Positions 9,482 to 17,216 are shown, counted from the first letter of the stretch. The stretch: DNA of 64,000 bases from Myxococcales bacterium (GCA_947473045.1 CANJCO010000011.1:32250-96249), one strand, 5' to 3'. Numbers and translations are program-made. The notes: generated by a model from the letters alone, not told the origin.

Positions 9482-9503
9482 CTAACGCTTACGTGAGGGT
9501 TAG
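9482..9503 (-). promoter_or_regulatory. Dyad operator upstream of the isc operon
   Basis: The two 11-bp arms CTAACGCTTAC and GTGAGGGTTAG are inverted repeats matching at 9 of 11 positions. The site lies 2-24 bp upstream of the regulator start codon, as expected for an autoregulatory MerR-type operator. Upstream on the minus strand a TTGACT hexamer (9525-9530) could be a -35 element; no convincing -10 was found. Confidence 0.6.
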
Positions 9504-9696
9504 TTAGGGCGGCGGGTGGGTCGAAGTCAAGCGACGCCGCGCAAGCACGGAGGCCGCGAGGCACTCGGGGCGAGGATCGGACGCGCCGCCCGGTCGCCCG
9601 CGTGCCTCGGCAGACGAAGCGCCTGACGTGGCTCGCTTGAGCGGATCGAATTGATATGACAATCCGGTAAATTCGTCGCTTCGATCCGGATAGCTG

Positions 9697-9702
9697 TACC
9701 GT
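9697..9702 (+). promoter_or_regulatory. Predicted -10 box (leaderless start) for the gene at 9709
   Basis: TACCGT ends 6 nt before the ATG, so transcription would be expected to start at or next to the start codon. No clear -35 is seen. Confidence 0.45.
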
Positions 9703-9708
9703 CGTGCA

Positions 9709-10314
9709 ATGACGACCCATGCCCTGCGCGTGGTGCTGAGCAGCCCGACCGAATTTCGCGACTGCGTGAACGCGGCGCTCGCGAAGGCCGTGGTGAGTGT
9801 TCCGCTCGTCTGCGACGGCCCCGCGCCTGATCTCGCGCGACTGATCCTGTGCATCGATGCCATTCCGGACGGCGTCGAAGTGCTGGCTGAACCGGCTGGA
9901 ACCGCGGGACAGGGGCGACTTCCGATGCGCCTCGGGGCCATCGACGATTTCGCAGTGGGCGCGCTGCTGGCTGCGCTCGCGGCGGTCGAGAGCATCTTGC
10001 GTCGTGCACCGGCCGTCTCCCAAGCGGCGACAGTGCCAACCGAGCGACCGGCCGCTCCGCAGCCCGTGGTCACGATGCGCATTCAGGAGCAGCGGCCTGC
10101 CCGCCGGCGCAGCGATCCGCGCAGCGAGTCCGACCGGCCCGACCCGGCGTTCGCGATCGCGGCGGCGCCCGACCCGCTGCCGATCCCCGCGCCCGACCCG
10201 ACACATATTTCCGATTTTGACCCTCTGCCCGCCCTGGACCTGCTGGCGCCGGTGCCCCCGGCTGCGGCTTCCGAGCCCGCCGGCCGCAGCCGCGGCGGGC
10301 GTGCCGTCGATTAA
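9709..10314 (+). CDS. Hypothetical protein with Pro/Ala-rich C-terminal half
   Basis: I do not recognise this 201-residue protein. Residues 1-100 look like a compact alpha/beta domain (RLILCIDAIPDGVEVL, then a helix VGALLAALAAVESILRR). The rest is Arg/Pro/Ala-rich and probably disordered. It has no signal peptide. The reading frame ends at 10314, but coding-like sequence continues in the +1-shifted frame to 10576, so this may be the front part of one frameshifted gene. It diverges from the isc operon. Confidence 0.6.
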   Translation: MTTHALRVVLSSPTEFRDCVNAALAKAVVSVPLVCDGPAPDLARLILCIDAIPDGVEVLAEPAGTAGQGRLPMRLGAIDDFAVGALLAALAAVESILRRAPAVSQAATVPTERPAAPQPVVTMRIQEQRPARRRSDPRSESDRPDPAFAIAAAPDPLPIPAPDPTHISDFDPLPALDLLAPVPPAAASEPAGRSRGGRAVD

Positions 10315-10576
10315 TGACCCGCGCGCGCAGGTCGCGCCGTTCATGGTCGCGCTCTCGGCGTCGGAGCGGCGAACCGGATACGATTCGCGGGCCCGTCCTG
10401 ACTTTCACAACGGCGTGAGCAAAGTGTTCGAGACCTCGAGCGTGCCGCTCGACGCACGCAACGAAATCACCATCGCGCGCGCGCTGATAAGCGACGCGAT
10501 GGAGCGCGAAGCCGGCGAGCTCGTCACCGACCTGCGCGACGCGCTCGAGCGCGCGGGGCGACCCCTGCCCGTGTGA
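10301..10576 (+). CDS. Hypothetical small protein, or 3' part of the preceding gene after a frameshift
   Basis: Strong codon bias and a sensible protein (for example RNEITIARALISDAMEREAG, then LVTDLRDALERAGRPLPV) show that this frame is coding. The GTG at 10301 overlaps the end of the preceding gene by 14 bp, which would permit a translationally coupled 91-residue protein; an ATG at 10343 is another option. The predicted structure is mostly helical. No family is recognised. The stop is 6 bp from the end of the convergent lipoprotein gene. Confidence 0.55.
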   Translation: MPSINDPRAQVAPFMVALSASERRTGYDSRARPDFHNGVSKVFETSSVPLDARNEITIARALISDAMEREAGELVTDLRDALERAGRPLPV

Positions 10577-10582
10577 AGTCGC

Positions 10583-11407
10583 TCAGCCCGGCGAGACGCA
10601 AGTGCCGCTGGCGCATAGCGGCTTGCTCTGCGGGCACGGCGAAAAACAAGAGCCGCAGTTGGCGTTGTCGGTCTTGATGTCGGTGCAATATTGGTAGATG
10701 CCGCTGTCGGGATCGGCGCCGCCGTCGGGCACGCACATCGTCTGGTTGCTGAGACACACAGAACCGCACTTGCCGCCGGCGCAAACCTGAAGCGGGCCGC
10801 ATACGTTGCCGCACGCTCCGCAGTTGGCGTTGTCGGTTTCGACGAGCGAGCAATACGGCTGACCGCCGTCGACCGCGCACGCCGTCTGTCCGGCAGCGCA
10901 CTCCGAAACACATGCACCCTGCACGCAAAACTTTTGCAGGCCGCACACGTTGCCGCACGCTCCGCAGTTGGCGTTGTCGCTGCCAACGTTGGCGCAAAAC
11001 GCGGGGCCGGCCTCGGGAGTGCAGCCGACCTGGCCGGCACCGCACCCTGTCTGGCACTTGCCGCCGACGCACGCCGAGAGCGCCTCGCACACGGTGTCGC
11101 ACGAGCCGCAGTGGCGGTTGTCGGTCGCCGTGTTCGCGCAGAAGGCTCCGCCGTCGAGCGCGCACGCCGTTTGACCGGTGATGCAGTACGACACGCAGGC
11201 CCCGTGCGCGCAGACTGCGTCGGCGCCGCAAGTGTTTCCGCACGCGCCGCAGTTGGCTTTGTCGATGCCGGTTCTCACGCACACCCCGGCACAAGAGGCC
11301 TCGCCCGCGGGGCATTGATCGCTGGTTTCGCCGCCGCACGCGTACGCGAGAGCAAGCGCGGAGGCCGACAGAGCGAGCGCGGTGGCGCGCGCGTAAAACC
11401 GCTTCAT
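10583..11407 (-). CDS. Cys-rich lipoprotein with tandem DNANCGACG modules
   Basis: A 24-residue lipoprotein signal ends at the lipobox LAYAC (Cys24). The mature part is five Cys-rich modules with the core D-N-A-N-C-G-A-C-G-x-x-C, each preceded by a C...G-Q-x-x-C segment. Such modules are common in surface lipoproteins of myxobacteria and probably form disulfide-bonded rods on the cell surface. Function is unknown. A divergent relative with the same modules starts 53 bp away, so the pair probably arose by duplication. TAACAT 8 nt before the ATG could be its -10 box. Confidence 0.8.
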   Translation of the reverse strand: MKRFYARATALALSASALALAYACGGETSDQCPAGEASCAGVCVRTGIDKANCGACGNTCGADAVCAHGACVSYCITGQTACALDGGAFCANTATDNRHCGSCDTVCEALSACVGGKCQTGCGAGQVGCTPEAGPAFCANVGSDNANCGACGNVCGLQKFCVQGACVSECAAGQTACAVDGGQPYCSLVETDNANCGACGNVCGPLQVCAGGKCGSVCLSNQTMCVPDGGADPDSGIYQYCTDIKTDNANCGSCFSPCPQSKPLCASGTCVSPG

Positions 11408-12215
11408 GGCCCTCGATGTTATCGCGTCTAGCGCCCAAAAAAAGCGTTACTCTGCGAACGGTGAAGCGGATTATTTTTTCGGGCGCCATTTTGCTCGCTG
11501 CGGCTTCGGTCATCGCGAGCTGCGCGAACGCGCAGGACATCAAAAACTGCGGCACACAGGAGCTCTGCGGAGCGATCTGTGTCGACCTTCCGAGCGATAC
11601 AGAAAACTGCGGCGCGTGCGGCGTCGTGTGCTCCGGCGCCGATGCCTGCGTCGCCGGCAAGTGCACGGCGCAGTGCCCTGGCGGCGAAACCGTGTGCGCG
11701 GACGCCAAGGGCCGCTCGGCCTGCATCAACACGAAGAGCGACAACGCCAACTGCGGCGCGTGCGGCAAGAGCTGCAAGACCGGCGAGGCTTGCGTCAGCG
11801 GTATTTGCAGCGCGCCCTGCTCGGGCAAAACGATTTGTACGCGCGACGGCGGCGTCTCGTACTGCACCGATCCGAAGACCGACAACGCCAACTGCGGCGC
11901 GTGCGGCAAGGCGTGCAAGGCCACCGAAGCGTGCGTGATGGGCGCCTGCGTGGGCTCGTGCACGCCGGATCAGTCGCTCTGTCCGGGTGGTGATGGAGGC
12001 GGCGCGTTCTGCGCAAACCTGCAGACCGACAACGCCAATTGCGGCATGTGCGGTCAACCGTGCGGCAAGCTCGAGGCCTGCGTCGCGGGCGCGTGCACCT
12101 CCCAGTGCGCGCCTCCGCAGCAGCTCTGCACGCCCGAAGCCGGCGCGGCCTACTGCGCGAGCACGATTACCGACAACGCCAACTGCGGAGCCTGCGGCGT
12201 CTCGTGCCCGCAGAA
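10640..12215. repeat. Inverted and direct DNA repeats encoding the Cys modules
   Basis: The module core accgacaacgccaactgcgg (or its complement) recurs with few changes about five times in each of the two divergent lipoprotein genes. Because the genes face away from each other, copies on one side are inverted relative to the other. This could drive inversion or gene conversion and changes in module number. Confidence 0.7.
11448..11453 (+). promoter_or_regulatory. Predicted -10 box (leaderless start) for the lipoprotein gene at 11461
   Basis: TACTCT ends 7 nt before the GTG start, which itself begins a clean lipoprotein signal peptide. The spacing suggests a leaderless transcript. Confidence 0.45.
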
Positions 12216-12873
12216 CAAGCCGGTGTGCTCGGGCGGCGTGTGTACCGATGGGCAGAAGATCAGCGCGATGTTGTGCGGGGCTTCGCAGCAGTCGTGGATC
12301 GTCGACGTGCAGACCAAGCTGCTCGCGACCAACGCGTTCACGGCCGTCGATGTCGTCAACTGCGGCAGCGCGACCCCGACCCTCGCGCAGATGCAGGGTT
12401 ACCAGTCCATCCTCGCGTTTTCCGACAGCGGCTTTCAAAACGCGGCCACGCTTGGCGACAACCTCGCCGATTTCGTCGCCGGCGGCGGCTACGCGGTGGT
12501 GGCCGTGTTCGCCAACGCCAGCGTTCCGCTGAGCGGCAAGTGGAGCTCACAGGGCTACAACCTCATCAACCCTGCCGGCCAGGACCAGCCCACCGAGAGC
12601 GGCGCGCTGAAAATTCTCGACCTGTCGAGCCCTCTCGTGGCGGGCGTATCGACGCTCACCGCCACCGCCGGCTACAAGAGCACCGGGTCGGCGACCAACG
12701 GCGGCATCGTGGTCGCCCAGTGGGGCAGCGGCGCTCCGCTCATCGTGCGCGGCGTCAAGAACAACCGAAACCGCGCCGAGATCAACTTCTACCCGCCTTC
12801 GTCGGGCGCGCGGAACGACTTCTGGGTGGGCGACGGCGCGACCATCATGAAGAACGCGCTCACGTACCGCTGA
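11461..12873 (+). CDS. Cys-module lipoprotein with a C-terminal globular domain
   Basis: The GTG at 11461 gives a lipoprotein signal, KRIIFSGAILLAAASVIAS followed by Cys21; an upstream ATG at 11416 would put charged residues before it. Residues of roughly 25-265 hold five Cys modules (DNANCGACGKSC and variants) like those of the divergent neighbour. The last 210 or so residues are different: an alpha/beta domain with YQSILAFSDSGFQN and FVAGGGYAVVAVFA, in the style of ThuA/glutamine-amidotransferase-like folds that sit on many myxobacterial surface proteins (tentative). Total length is 470 residues. It may display this domain on a disulfide-stiffened stalk. It is convergent with the collagen-like gene. 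Confidence 0.8.
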   Translation: MKRIIFSGAILLAAASVIASCANAQDIKNCGTQELCGAICVDLPSDTENCGACGVVCSGADACVAGKCTAQCPGGETVCADAKGRSACINTKSDNANCGACGKSCKTGEACVSGICSAPCSGKTICTRDGGVSYCTDPKTDNANCGACGKACKATEACVMGACVGSCTPDQSLCPGGDGGGAFCANLQTDNANCGMCGQPCGKLEACVAGACTSQCAPPQQLCTPEAGAAYCASTITDNANCGACGVSCPQNKPVCSGGVCTDGQKISAMLCGASQQSWIVDVQTKLLATNAFTAVDVVNCGSATPTLAQMQGYQSILAFSDSGFQNAATLGDNLADFVAGGGYAVVAVFANASVPLSGKWSSQGYNLINPAGQDQPTESGALKILDLSSPLVAGVSTLTATAGYKSTGSATNGGIVVAQWGSGAPLIVRGVKNNRNRAEINFYPPSSGARNDFWVGDGATIMKNALTYR

Positions 12874-13030
12874 CAGCCCTCATCGCAGGGAGTGCGGCGC
12901 TCCAGCCAGCTGGGCCGAGCGCCGGTCTCTTGCGTGTATTGCGCATTGTTTCGCGCACGCGGGCGACGCGGTGCAGGGTTGCGACACGCGCGCCTGCGAC
13001 GCGGCTACGTGGGCTCGCCGGCAAGCGCTG

Positions 13031-13690
13031 TCAGTGCTGAAGGATGGAGAGCTTCGCGACCGAGTATTCGCCGCCGTCGGAGCCGCAGCCGGAGTTCGGA
13101 GTCCAGCCGGTCACCTCGAGCGCGACGGTGTGCGAGCCGCTGGCGACCGGAAGGGTGCGCCGCATGCTCCAGTTGCACCACCACGATCCAGTGTTGGAGT
13201 TGCCGCTGCCCGGACAGCCGATGATGCGGTCGCCCCACGTGCCGTTGCCGTAGGGGGTTCCGTCAACCACGAAGCGGAAGCCGCAGTGACCTCCCAGGTA
13301 GCCGTTGCCGGCGATGCCGTAAACGGAGCCGTCGGCGCTCATCTCGAGCGTCGCGTTCGACGACACGGAGAACGTCGTCGTCGCGCCCGCAACCGCCGCC
13401 CAGTTGGCCGCCCCTGTCGCCGTCCACGCGCCAGTCTGGGTGGCCGTGTAGATGTTGGAGATGCTCGCCGCCCCCGGATCGCCCTTGGCCCCCGGCGCGC
13501 CGGTCAGACCCTGGGCTCCGGCTGGCCCTTGGACGCCCGGCGGGCCCTGAATGCCCTGCGCGCCTGGCGGTCCGGGAGGCCCCACCGGCCCGGGCGGACC
13601 TGCGTCACCCGGGTCGCCCTGCGTGCCTTTGGTCGCGCCGCACGCCGCGAGCAGGAGCACCGAAAACACCGCGTTCATCGCTCGCTTCAT
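13031..13690 (-). CDS. Collagen-like lipoprotein
   Basis: The ATG at 13690 is preceded by a GAGGTG ribosome-binding site and starts a lipoprotein signal with lipobox LLAAC (Cys17). Residues of about 20-75 are Gly-X-Y triplets rich in Pro ([16 protein letters not shown]...), long enough to form a short collagen triple helix. The C-terminal 140 residues form a Cys- and Trp-containing beta-rich domain ([24 protein letters not shown]), resembling globular heads that trimerise on collagen stalks. It is probably a surface-anchored trimer; its ligand is unknown. Total length is 219 residues. Confidence 0.82.
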   Translation of the reverse strand: MKRAMNAVFSVLLLAACGATKGTQGDPGDAGPPGPVGPPGPPGAQGIQGPPGVQGPAGAQGLTGAPGAKGDPGAASISNIYTATQTGAWTATGAANWAAVAGATTTFSVSSNATLEMSADGSVYGIAGNGYLGGHCGFRFVVDGTPYGNGTWGDRIIGCPGSGNSNTGSWWCNWSMRRTLPVASGSHTVALEVTGWTPNSGCGSDGGEYSVAKLSILQH

Positions 13691-13791
13691 GGGACACCTC
13701 ACGGGGCCAGCGTAACGCGAGTGCGGCCCGGCGAGCGCACCTTTTGTCCCGGCCGGCGCCGCCCCTGCCCGCCAGATTTCCGGCTCCAGGA

Positions 13792-14024
13792 CCCCGAAAA
13801 AATCGCGTCTTTCGGGGCGGGGAGGTGCATACCTCCCCGAGATGAAAGGCTGGCAGGGTGTTGAAAAACACCCTGCTAGGAATTGGCGAAGTCAATTGCG
13901 TGGGGTGGGGACCCCGAAAAACCGCGTTTTTCGGGGCGGGGAGGTGCATACCTCCCCGAGATGAAAGGATAGCAGGCCGCTGCTTCAACGGCCTGCTGGC
14001 AGGCCGCTGCTTCAACGGCCTGCC
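13792..14024. repeat. Palindrome-rich interspersed repeat element, copy A (rearranged)
   Basis: This fills most of the 383-bp gap between 13691 and 14073; no gene was seen there. Successive hairpins are: CCCCGAAA..TTTCGGGG (13792-13817), CGGGGAGGT-GCAT-ACCTCCCCG (13818-13839), GCAGGGTGTT-GAAA-AACACCCTGC (13853-13876), AATTGGC-GAA-GTCAATT (13881-13897), CCCCGAAAAA..TTTTTCGGGG (13912-13936), the CGGGGAGGT hairpin again (13937-13958), and two CAGGCCG...CGGCCTG hairpins (13971-13997, 13998-14024). About 108 bp of the core match the copy at 63853-64000 with about four differences. Relative to that copy, the two-hairpin CCCCGAAA/GGGGAGG block and the terminal hairpin are each present twice. Confidence 0.9.
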
Positions 14025-14073
14025 AGGAAGCTCGGCTGCGGTCACCGCTGCTCGCGCAACCAGCGAGCGCGGC

Positions 14074-14463
14074 TCACGACTCCGATCGCGCGCGCGCCCT
14101 CGCGTCCTCGCCGCTCTTGAGCACCGCGGTGCGAAGCGCCTGATCGACGCGCAACCACTCATTCGCCACCCGCTCGGCCACCCCGTGCGCCGCGAGCGCC
14201 CGCCGCAGCAGCTCGTGGCGCCGGTCGAAGTGCCCGGCAAGCAGCGGCAGATGAGCGTGCGCCTCCGGGAGGCTCTTGCCGGCATACCGACTGGGACCTC
14301 CCAGAAATTTCGCCGTAAACCACAGCTGATGCTCGATGAGAGACTCCTTGTCGCGACCAGCGAACAGAAAGCCCACCATGACATCGTCGAACAACGCGTC
14401 GTAGAGCGTGCGCAAAATGGCGCGCAAACCGGCCTCTCCGCCCGCGTCGTCGTAGAGCGACAT
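14074..14463 (-). CDS. Truncated (2-on-2) haemoglobin
   Basis: The 129-residue protein is a truncated globin, recognisable from FLFAGRDKESLIEHQLWFTA, FLGGPSRYAGKSLPEAHAHL and the proximal-histidine segment AGHFDRRHELLRRAL. Such globins bind O2 or NO and often act in NO or oxygen-stress defence. I place it tentatively in group 1. The ATG at 14463 overlaps the cyaY stop (TGATG), so it is probably translated together with frataxin. Confidence 0.85.
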   Translation of the reverse strand: MSLYDDAGGEAGLRAILRTLYDALFDDVMVGFLFAGRDKESLIEHQLWFTAKFLGGPSRYAGKSLPEAHAHLPLLAGHFDRRHELLRRALAAHGVAERVANEWLRVDQALRTAVLKSGEDARARARSES

Positions 14464-14792
14464 CAGCCGAACGGCACGTCGACGCCCGCGTGCTGCTTGA
14501 CGACGCTCGAAATCGTCGCGAACAGCTCGCTTCCTGTGCCTTTGTCGTCCATCCAGCGCCCACCCTCGTCGTCGTAGGCGAAGTGCCAGGCGCGATCGCG
14601 CGCGGCGAGCCAGATTTGCCTCGTGGGGCGCTGCGTGTTGACGATGCACTTGATCGAGTTGCCGAGCGTGAGCGTCACCACGTCGCCCGCCCGATCGCAG
14701 TCGACGACGTCGGGGTCGAAGGCCCCCATGACGTCTTCGATGCGCGACATCACGGCATCGGCGAGGTGCTTGTAAGTGGACTCATCGAGCAT
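14463..14792 (-). CDS. cyaY: Frataxin-like iron donor CyaY
   Basis: At 109 residues this matches bacterial frataxin. It has an acidic N-terminal helix (YKHLADAVMSRIEDVMGAFD), the beta-sheet with LTLGNSIKCIVNTQ and the hallmark PTRQIWLAARDRAWHF. CyaY binds iron and modulates IscS/IscU activity, linking this gene to the isc operon about 5 kb away. It lies between apaG (7 bp upstream) and the globin gene (overlapping). Confidence 0.93.
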   Translation of the reverse strand: MLDESTYKHLADAVMSRIEDVMGAFDPDVVDCDRAGDVVTLTLGNSIKCIVNTQRPTRQIWLAARDRAWHFAYDDEGGRWMDDKGTGSELFATISSVVKQHAGVDVPFG

Positions 14793-14799
14793 GGGCGCC

Positions 14800-15183
14800 T
14801 CAGTTGAGCGAGTGAGGAAGCGACAGCGCGAAGGGCGCGATCACCGCATCGAAGGTGAATCCGTCGGGGCATACCATTTGATAGGTGCCCCTCATCTCGC
14901 CGCGCGGCGTGGCGAGCACGCAGCCGCTCGTGTACTCGAAGTGCTGACCGGGCTGGAGCAGCGGCTGATGACCCACCACTCCGGGCCCTTTCACCTGCTC
15001 GACCTTGCCTTCGCCGTCGGTGATGATCCAGTGCCGGCTCCTGAGCTGCGCAGTGCGCTCGCCCGTGTTTTCGATGCGAATGGTGTACGCGAATACAAAG
15101 CGTCGCGCGCGGGGCGCGGACTGATCGGCGACGTACTGGGTCTTGACGGAGACGCGTATCCCTTGCGTGGTTGCTTCTGACAC
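14800..15183 (-). CDS. apaG: ApaG-domain protein
   Basis: From the GTG at 15183 the protein is 127 residues, the size of E. coli ApaG. It contains the typical VFAYTIRIENTGERTAQLRS, RHWIITDGEGKVEQVKGPGV and FEYTSGCVLATPRGEMRGTY segments of this fibronectin-III-like fold. ApaG is implicated in cobalt/magnesium resistance in enterobacteria, but its molecular role is unclear. An ATG at 15216 would add 11 residues. It is in the same transcription unit as cyaY and the globin gene. Confidence 0.92.
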   Translation of the reverse strand: MSEATTQGIRVSVKTQYVADQSAPRARRFVFAYTIRIENTGERTAQLRSRHWIITDGEGKVEQVKGPGVVGHQPLLQPGQHFEYTSGCVLATPRGEMRGTYQMVCPDGFTFDAVIAPFALSLPHSLN

Positions 15184-15215
15184 AGGCCAATCAGTGCCAC
15201 GCCCGCCGTTGCGCA

Positions 15216-16199
15216 TCAAGCGCCGCTTGCGGTGTGCCGGCCGAGAAACGCGTGGGCCGCGCGCCATTTTTCGCGCGCCGCCTCACGCCAGACGAGCGCG
15301 TCGTAGCCGTGAATCTCGCCCGGAGATATGTGCAGATTGCACTCAGCGCCGAGTCGGTCGAGCGCGACTTTGAGCCGCTGCGACTGCGCGAGCAGCGGAT
15401 CGCGGGTGCCGATCGAGACGAAAAACGGGGGCATCGGTCGCTCGGTGCCTGTCGCCCGCTCGAGGAGCCACAGCGGGCTGTGGAGCGCGTCTTCATCGCG
15501 CGGGTCCCAGACGCGCGTGCCCACGTAGCTCGTCGACGCGTCGAGCATCATGCGCTTGACCCAGCCAGGCATGGTGGGATGCGCGTCGAGACGGTGAACA
15601 TCGTGGACGTCGAGAAATGGGTAGGTCGCCACGACCGCACGCAGCGGCAGCCGCGCGTCGAACACGCGCCGCGCGAAGGGCTCGGAACGCCGCGTGGCCT
15701 GGGCCACAGCGAGCGCAGTGACGAGATTGCCCCCAGCAGACTCTCCCGCGATCGCAAGGCGCGTCGTATCGCCTCCATACTGGGCGGCGTGCGCTGCGAC
15801 CCACAGCAGAGCCTCGCTCGCGTCCTGCAGCGGCACTGGAAATTGGTTGCGAACCCCCAGCCGGTAGTCGATGTTGAACGTCAGATAACCCTTGCGCGCG
15901 AAGGCGAGCGCCATCACGCGGTGGGTATCTTTCGAGAGCATGGCGAACCCGCCGCCGTGCACATACATCACCACGGGGAGCGGCTTCGGCGAGCGCGTGG
16001 GCACATAGACGTCGAGCCGATTTTCCGCGTGAGGTCCGTAGGCGACGTCGCGAATCACGCTCACGCTGTGGCGCTCGGCGCTTGCGTCCGGAAACATGTA
16101 CCTTACGCGTGTTACCGCGTGGGCCACCGTGTCGACCACGCGCGAGCGCACGACGCCGCGCGCGACGTGCAGCCGCTTCGAAAAATGGGAGATCGCCAC
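15216..16199 (-). CDS. Alpha/beta hydrolase, hormone-sensitive-lipase-like family
   Basis: The 327-residue protein has the oxyanion-hole VHGGGF and the nucleophile elbow IAGESAGGN of the HSL/esterase family, then the acidic residue in SIGTRDPLL and histidine in GEIHGYDAL. Family members hydrolyse short-chain esters or lipids. The N-terminal 40 residues are basic and amphipathic (KRLHVARGVVRSRVV) and might touch the membrane. The start is a GTG. It ends 32 bp before the apaG start. Confidence 0.87.
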   Translation of the reverse strand: MAISHFSKRLHVARGVVRSRVVDTVAHAVTRVRYMFPDASAERHSVSVIRDVAYGPHAENRLDVYVPTRSPKPLPVVMYVHGGGFAMLSKDTHRVMALAFARKGYLTFNIDYRLGVRNQFPVPLQDASEALLWVAAHAAQYGGDTTRLAIAGESAGGNLVTALAVAQATRRSEPFARRVFDARLPLRAVVATYPFLDVHDVHRLDAHPTMPGWVKRMMLDASTSYVGTRVWDPRDEDALHSPLWLLERATGTERPMPPFFVSIGTRDPLLAQSQRLKVALDRLGAECNLHISPGEIHGYDALVWREAAREKWRAAHAFLGRHTASGA

Positions 16200-16220
16200 A
16201 GGCTCGCCTACGCAGCGCGA

Positions 16221-17216
16221 TCAGGCGAGCTTCACGGACATCGGGGGAATGCTGCCCTGCGGAATGGGCGGCAGACCAAGCTCGACGCGGTTGCGGCCGA
16301 GGCGCTTCGCTTCGTACACCGCCGCGTCGGCGCTCGCGAGCAGCGACGCGGCGTCCGCCTCGCGCGGGCGAAGCGCCACGCCGACCCCAATGCTGCACGT
16401 GACCGGCAGGGTGTGCTCCCCTGCCCTGATCGGAGCGTCTCCGAGCGCGGCGCGCAGGCGCTCAGCGCTGCGCAGCGCCCCATCGGCCTCACAGGAAGGC
16501 AGCACGACCACGAACTCTTCGCCCCCGAAGCGGCCCAGAATATCGTACGCCCGCAGCGCGCTCTTGAAGCGCGCGCAGGCCTCCCGGAGCACCGCGTCTC
16601 CCGCCGCGTGGCCGCAGGTGTCGTTGACGCGCTTGAAGAAGTCGAGGTCGAGCATGAGCACGCTCACCGGCTCGCCGTCACGACGCGATCGCGACAGCTC
16701 GCGATCGAGCGCCTCGGTGAGGGCGGCGCGGTTGAACACCCCGGTGAGAATGTCGTGCGAGGCCTGATAGCGCAGGCGCTCGCGCGTGGAGATAAGCTCG
16801 CACTGCAGCTCGACGATGCGCGCGCCAGAGCGCAGGCGCACTTCGAGCTCCTGGGCGTGAAACGGCTTGGTGAGATAATCGTCGGCGCCCGCGTCGAGGC
16901 CCGCGATGAGGTCGTCCTTGCTGTCTTTGCCGGTCACGAGGATGACGTAGACGTAGGGCTCGCGGTTGGCCTTGCGCAGCTTGCGGCAAATCTCGGGGCC
17001 GTCGACGCCCGGCATCATCCAGTCGAGAATGGCGATGCTCGGTGAGTCGATCCCCTCGAGCACGGCGAGCGCCTCGAGGCCATCGCGCGCCGAGGTCACT
17101 TCGTAGCCGCGCTTCTTCAGCAGCGACTCGAGACGCTTGCGGCTGATGACGTCATCATCGGCGACGAGCACGCGCGCGGCTCGAAGCGACGGAGGCGGAC
17201 TGCCGGAAAAAGCCAT
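16221..17216 (-). CDS. Response regulator with diguanylate cyclase output (REC-GGDEF)
   Basis: From the ATG at 17216, residues of about 14-130 are a receiver domain with the acidic pocket (VADDD), phosphoacceptor Asp in ILDWMMPG, and the conserved Thr and Lys (LVTGK, LTKPF). Residues of about 160-320 are a GGDEF domain with the active motif RFGGEEF and an upstream RAYD, a complete RxxD inhibitory site five residues before it. It should make c-di-GMP when phosphorylated and be product-inhibited. No cognate histidine kinase is in the window. The PilZ protein at 59394 is a possible receptor. Confidence 0.92.
   Translation of the reverse strand: MAFSGSPPPSLRAARVLVADDDVISRKRLESLLKKRGYEVTSARDGLEALAVLEGIDSPSIAILDWMMPGVDGPEICRKLRKANREPYVYVILVTGKDSKDDLIAGLDAGADDYLTKPFHAQELEVRLRSGARIVELQCELISTRERLRYQASHDILTGVFNRAALTEALDRELSRSRRDGEPVSVLMLDLDFFKRVNDTCGHAAGDAVLREACARFKSALRAYDILGRFGGEEFVVVLPSCEADGALRSAERLRAALGDAPIRAGEHTLPVTCSIGVGVALRPREADAASLLASADAAVYEAKRLGRNRVELGLPPIPQGSIPPMSVKLA

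Noticed and set aside
10640..12215. Regular short repeats that could look like a CRISPR array
   Set aside because: The repeats are in frame and encode Cys modules within two lipoproteins, and the spacing follows protein modules rather than unique spacers.
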